From Chloroflexota bacterium (GTDB lineage: Bacteria; Chloroflexota; Anaerolineae; J102): a stretch of DNA of 46,707 nucleotides. The DNA is taken from NCBI GenBank assembly GCA_013151415.1, contig JAADII010000019.1:1-46707 (forward strand). Reading direction: 5' to 3'. Under the pieces are notes generated by a model. The model saw nothing but the letters and a program-made list of their open reading frames with translations, was not told the DNA's origin and ran no database searches. A program made the translations under genes and the position numbers. Positions within the stretch are counted from its first letter, which is position 1, and the number at the start of each line of letters is the position of its first letter. Below, piece after piece: positions 43,594 through 46,707 of this stretch.

Positions 43594-44577
43594 ATGAAGA
43601 CGTTGACCCGTTTGCTTTTCATCATGGCCGCACTTTTGCTCTTCTCTGGTGTTGTGTTGGCGTCGCAATCTGAGATGGAGCCATTCTCCACCACAGGTTA
43701 CACCACCAACCTCGTCCCACCCCCGGTCCCCATTCCCGGCCTTCCGCCTTTGGTTCCTTCGGATTTCGAATTCCTGCCCAGCGGACACATCAAGTTCCGG
43801 ATCGAGGCGCAAGGCGGACCCGCGGTTGATGATGACGCTTTGTGTTTGGCGCTATATGGCGCGCCCTGCCAAAGCCTTTGCATTGGCTACACCGGTCGGG
43901 GTTGCGGCGCGGCCGGCTACTTCGATGGCTCATTCACCTTCGAAGAATGGGGGCTGGTGGATCAAACCTTCGCCGGAGTGAACTACGGCGATATCACCAT
44001 GATCACGGCCAATGGACAGGCGCAGGTCCAATTTAGCGGCCAAGCCAGCGCCGCAGGCATTGTCACGGGCAGCTTCAAGGCCGACGACGGCGACGGAGCC
44101 TACGATGATCTCGAAGGCGAAGGGACCTATGTGGGCAACGCGGGGTACATTTTCACGGTGGATTATACGCCGTGCGGCGGTCCGGGCGGCCCGGCCTGCC
44201 CTGTGGACCGTTGCGCCGTGTTTGGCGACGAACTGAAACTGAAAAAGAAACGCATCGAATGGGAATTTGAGAACGAGGGTGAAAGAACGCTCACGCTCAG
44301 CAGCATCACCATCAACTGGCCGGCAAGCAATGGCCCCATCACCAAGGTGAAGCTGGATGGAAAAACCATCAGCGACGATATTTTGCCGCCCCCCTGGACC
44401 ACCATTGACCTGAGCAATTGGTCGGGCAAGCTTAAAGACATCCAGGTCAAAGCCGATGAGGATGCCAAGCTGAAATTCGAATTTCTGAGAAAGCCCATCA
44501 GTCAAGCGCCCAGCGATTACACCATCGAGGTGAAATTCGCCGAAGGGTGCGCGACCGCGTTTGTCGCCTTTCCATAG
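43594..44577 (+). CDS. Secreted protein of unknown function
   Basis: A 327-residue exported protein. Residues 1-23 are a signal peptide (MKTLTRLLFIMAALLLFSGV) with cleavage likely near VLASQS. The mature part has two regions: a beta-rich one with several Cys (LCLALYGAPCQSLCIGYTGR, partly shown) and a C-terminal one (from DELKLKKKRIEWEFENEGE) with alternating charged and hydrophobic strands and no TM, ending TAFVAFP. I recognise no family. An AAGGAGG SD lies 7 nt before ATG 43594. Strong promoter, GNRA hairpin, strong SD and strong terminator suggest high expression. It has Cys residues that could need the DsbB system. Confidence 0.78.
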   Translation: MKTLTRLLFIMAALLLFSGVVLASQSEMEPFSTTGYTTNLVPPPVPIPGLPPLVPSDFEFLPSGHIKFRIEAQGGPAVDDDALCLALYGAPCQSLCIGYTGRGCGAAGYFDGSFTFEEWGLVDQTFAGVNYGDITMITANGQAQVQFSGQASAAGIVTGSFKADDGDGAYDDLEGEGTYVGNAGYIFTVDYTPCGGPGGPACPVDRCAVFGDELKLKKKRIEWEFENEGERTLTLSSITINWPASNGPITKVKLDGKTISDDILPPPWTTIDLSNWSGKLKDIQVKADEDAKLKFEFLRKPISQAPSDYTIEVKFAEGCATAFVAFP

Positions 44578-44591
44578 AAGCCCGGCCCGAG

Positions 44592-44649
44592 CACCGAAGG
44601 GAGAAGGTGAGCCAAAACGCCTGGGCATGGGCGTTTTCTCCCTTCGGTG
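44592..44649 (+). terminator. Composite hairpin terminator
   Basis: An inner stem AAAACGCC (44614-44621) with GGCGTTTT (44630-44637) ends in TTTTC. An outer arm CACCGAAGGGAGAA (44592-44605) pairs with TTCTCCCTTCGGTG (44636-44649), overlapping the inner stem by two bases. The outer fold abuts the next promoter's TGG-TATAAT. Confidence 0.75.
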
Positions 44650-44656
44650 GTATAAT
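44648..44656 (+). promoter_or_regulatory. Extended -10 promoter of the GT-C-like gene, possibly leaderless
   Basis: TGG-TATAAT with the hexamer at 44651-44656 lies only 8 nt before the ATG at 44665. The -35 would be inside the terminator hairpin and matches poorly. Transcription would start at or next to the ATG. Confidence 0.4.
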
Positions 44657-44664
44657 GAGTTTCC

Positions 44665-46707
44665 ATGTCATCGCCGCCTCGAACAACCCATCCGGTTATG
44701 GAAACGCGAGCAAGACAACCAGCGCCTTTCGCCCCGCTACGCCATCTTGGCGTAGTGGGGCTGTTCTTTGCGCTCACCCTCATGCTCACCTGGCCTTTGC
44801 CGCGACAACTTGGCCAAGCCATCCCCGGTGATGCGTTCGACGGCTGGCAAAACTATTGGAATCTCTGGTGGGTGCGCACGGCTCTGCTTGAGCTGGGCGT
44901 TCACCCTTATTTCACGCCCCTGCTTTACCATCCCTCTGGCGTATCTCTCTGGTTCCAGACCATGAACATCTTCAATGGTCTGGCTTCCATGCCGCTGCAA
45001 TTGGCGGGAAACCTCTTTTGGGCTTACAACGGAGTGGTGTTGTTCAGCTTCACCATAGCAGGATATGGCGCTTATCTGCTGACCGTGTTTGCGTTGCGTC
45101 GCGGGGGGGCCAAACCAGGACGACCACTTTGGCTGGCGGGGATCTTGGCCGGGATCATTTATACTTTTTCGCCTTTCCATTTCGCACACTTGCTCGGACA
45201 CATGCAAGTGTTTAGCCTGGAATTCATCCCCTTTTACGCGCTCTACGCCTTGCGAGCGCTGCCAGACGACGGCGCTCGCATTCGCAGACGCGACGCGCTC
45301 ATGGCCGGGTTCTTTCTCATTCTCACCGGTCTTTGCGATTGGTATTTTGTTCTCTATCTGGCTTTTTTCACGCTGTTCTATTTGCTTTGGTTGCTTTGGC
45401 GACGACGACTAAGCGTTGCACACCTGAAAAACGTCGCGCTCATCGCGTTGCTCTTTCTGGCGGTCACATGGCCGTTGCTCGCCCCCATGGTGCTCGAAAG
45501 CATGCGCTACGACTTCATGCGCCCGCCAGCCGGCCAGATAGTGCAATTGAGCGCTGATGTATTGGGTTTCCTGTTGCCATCAGGACAACATCCAATATGG
45601 GGCGAGTGGGCTGCGCGGGCCAGAGCCGCGCTTCCCGCCAGCCCTTCAGAAAATACGCTTTTCCTGGGCGTCGTCCCCCTGTTGCTGGCCATCTACGGGC
45701 TTCGACGCGCGCGCCGCGCGCTCGCCTTTTGGGCGCTAACCGCCTTGCTATTCGCAATATTTGCGCTTGGGCCTGTATTGCACGTCGGCGGCCGGATCAT
45801 CATGCTGCCCAACGGCCAGCCTTTCCCCCTGCCTTATGCGCTGCTCTTGCGGCTGCCATTCATCGATATCGCTCGCACGGTTGCACGCTATGATCTCATG
45901 GTCATGCTTAGCCTGGGCGTGCTGGCCGCAGGCGGGCTTCACCAACTGGCCACGCGTCCACGCGGGAACAGCCTCGCGCTTCTCCTCATCGCGGTCACGC
46001 TCTTCGAGTTCTCACCCATTCCCTACCCGATCAGCCCGCCCGACACCCCGGCGTGGTATCAAACCCTGGCCGCGGATCCCCGGCGGGCCGCGGTGATGAA
46101 TCTGCCCATGGACTGGGATCGTCCCGGCTATTTGCTCTACCAAACGGTGCATGGCAAACCGCTCACCGCGGGCTACATTAGCCGCAACGATCCCCGCACT
46201 TACCCCCCTCGCATCCCCATCCTAACCGACTTCCGGCACAACGCGCCTGATATCAACTCGGTGGACCCGGCTCGATACGCGGCCACCATTTTCGAGTTCA
46301 TGGATATCGGTTGGGTGGTGGCCGATCGATACAAAATGCCGCCCGGCCCCACCCGCGAATGGAACGAAGCGTTGCTTCGCGCCATTTTCGCCTCGCGCGC
46401 GCCCGCGTATGAAGATGAACGTCTCACTGTTTACGAAACATGGCCGCCCCAAACACGGTTGCCCTTCATCGAACTCGGATACGATTGGGGGCCGCTTGAA
46501 CCCGGCCCCACGCGTCGCGTGCGCGATTCGGCCACCATCATCATTCATAGCCCCGAGGCCGGCGTCCGCACCCTGAAAATCATCGCCGCTCGTCCGGACG
46601 CCACTTTTCGCCTCATCGACGCGACGGGACGCGAAGTGGCGAAAAACAGCGCCGATTCTCTCGAAGCCTCGCTCTTCTTGCAACCCGGCCCAAACCGATT
46701 TACACTT
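44665..46707 (+). CDS. Polytopic membrane protein, GT-C glycosyltransferase-like (3' end cut)
   Basis: Open to the right edge, 681 codons visible. About ten TM segments follow an N-terminal cytosolic stretch: HLGVVGLFFALTLMLTWPLP, LFSFTIAGYGAYLLTVFAL, LAGILAGIIYTFSPFHFAHL, AGFFLILTGLCDWYFVLYLA, then LIALLFLAVTWPLLAPMVL and more, before a soluble C-terminal region from about 450. The early IPGDAFDGWQNYWNLWW, an acidic external loop after TM1, is reminiscent of GT-C enzymes that use polyprenyl-P-sugar donors. No exact family was fixed. The start ATG 44665 sits just after a -10. A polyprenyl-P-sugar could come from the GT2 at 24090, though this is inference. Confidence 0.75.
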   Translation, partial: MSSPPRTTHPVMETRARQPAPFAPLRHLGVVGLFFALTLMLTWPLPRQLGQAIPGDAFDGWQNYWNLWWVRTALLELGVHPYFTPLLYHPSGVSLWFQTMNIFNGLASMPLQLAGNLFWAYNGVVLFSFTIAGYGAYLLTVFALRRGGAKPGRPLWLAGILAGIIYTFSPFHFAHLLGHMQVFSLEFIPFYALYALRALPDDGARIRRRDALMAGFFLILTGLCDWYFVLYLAFFTLFYLLWLLWRRRLSVAHLKNVALIALLFLAVTWPLLAPMVLESMRYDFMRPPAGQIVQLSADVLGFLLPSGQHPIWGEWAARARAALPASPSENTLFLGVVPLLLAIYGLRRARRALAFWALTALLFAIFALGPVLHVGGRIIMLPNGQPFPLPYALLLRLPFIDIARTVARYDLMVMLSLGVLAAGGLHQLATRPRGNSLALLLIAVTLFEFSPIPYPISPPDTPAWYQTLAADPRRAAVMNLPMDWDRPGYLLYQTVHGKPLTAGYISRNDPRTYPPRIPILTDFRHNAPDINSVDPARYAATIFEFMDIGWVVADRYKMPPGPTREWNEALLRAIFASRAPAYEDERLTVYETWPPQTRLPFIELGYDWGPLEPGPTRRVRDSATIIIHSPEAGVRTLKIIAARPDATFRLIDATGREVAKNSADSLEASLFLQPGPNRFTL

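Overview
The window looks like a stretch of chromosome from a member of the Chloroflexota, probably Anaerolineae-like. This is inferred from high GC content, extracellular proteins built on Pro/Thr-rich linkers (LysM-CAP, SH3 and SdrD-B proteins), multi-TM histidine kinases with GAF and PAS domains, GT-C-like membrane proteins and a mevalonate pathway. No rRNA, tRNA, CRISPR array, phage or insertion sequence was seen. Genes are densely packed, mostly on the minus strand, and look like housekeeping plus cell-envelope functions.

Layout. 1-1500: the start of HMG-CoA synthase and an HMG-CoA reductase whose last ~45 codons are out of frame, with their own promoters. 1.5-4.4 kb: Ppx/GppA phosphatase and GlpX fructose-1,6-bisphosphatase, separated by an intergenic heptamer-repeat element. 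4.6-9.4 kb: TerC-like membrane protein with an operator-like palindrome on its promoter, class V aminotransferase, secreted LysM-CAP protein and SsnA-like amidohydrolase. 9.4-14.6 kb (minus): methyltransferase, then lipase, methyltransferase and two GT4 glycosyltransferases. 14.6-18.7 kb: metal-binding lipoprotein, class I/II aminotransferase and M17 aminopeptidase. 18.7-19.26 kb: a gene-free stretch with strong hairpins. 19.3-22 kb (plus): SLT transglycosylase-like protein, DsbB and a coiled-coil/SdrD-B membrane protein.

22.2-34.6 kb (minus): phosphoribosyltransferase, small membrane protein, TPR protein, dolichyl-P-glucose synthase-like GT2, DUF92, PH/DUF1648 protein, SurE, class A PBP, zinc-ribbon NUDIX, LigA and a membrane-anchored SH3 protein. 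34.7-35.4 kb (plus): a FchA-like folate cyclodeaminase. 35.5-43.3 kb (minus): two closely related multi-TM GAF-PAS histidine kinases enclosing a GH3-family adenylating enzyme and a UbiE-like methyltransferase. This is the most intriguing cluster here. 43.5-46.7 kb (plus): a secreted protein with a near-ideal promoter and SD, a strong terminator and an incomplete GT-C-like polytopic protein.

Taken together, the region links isoprenoid precursor supply (mevalonate genes), possible polyprenol-linked sugar chemistry (GT2, DUF92), wall synthesis and remodelling (PBP, LysM-CAP, SLT) and envelope signalling (the two kinases). Most recognisable promoters share an extended -10 of the form TGN-TATAAT. 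Two families of short tandem repeats recur only between genes. Functions come from reading motifs by eye; no database search was possible.
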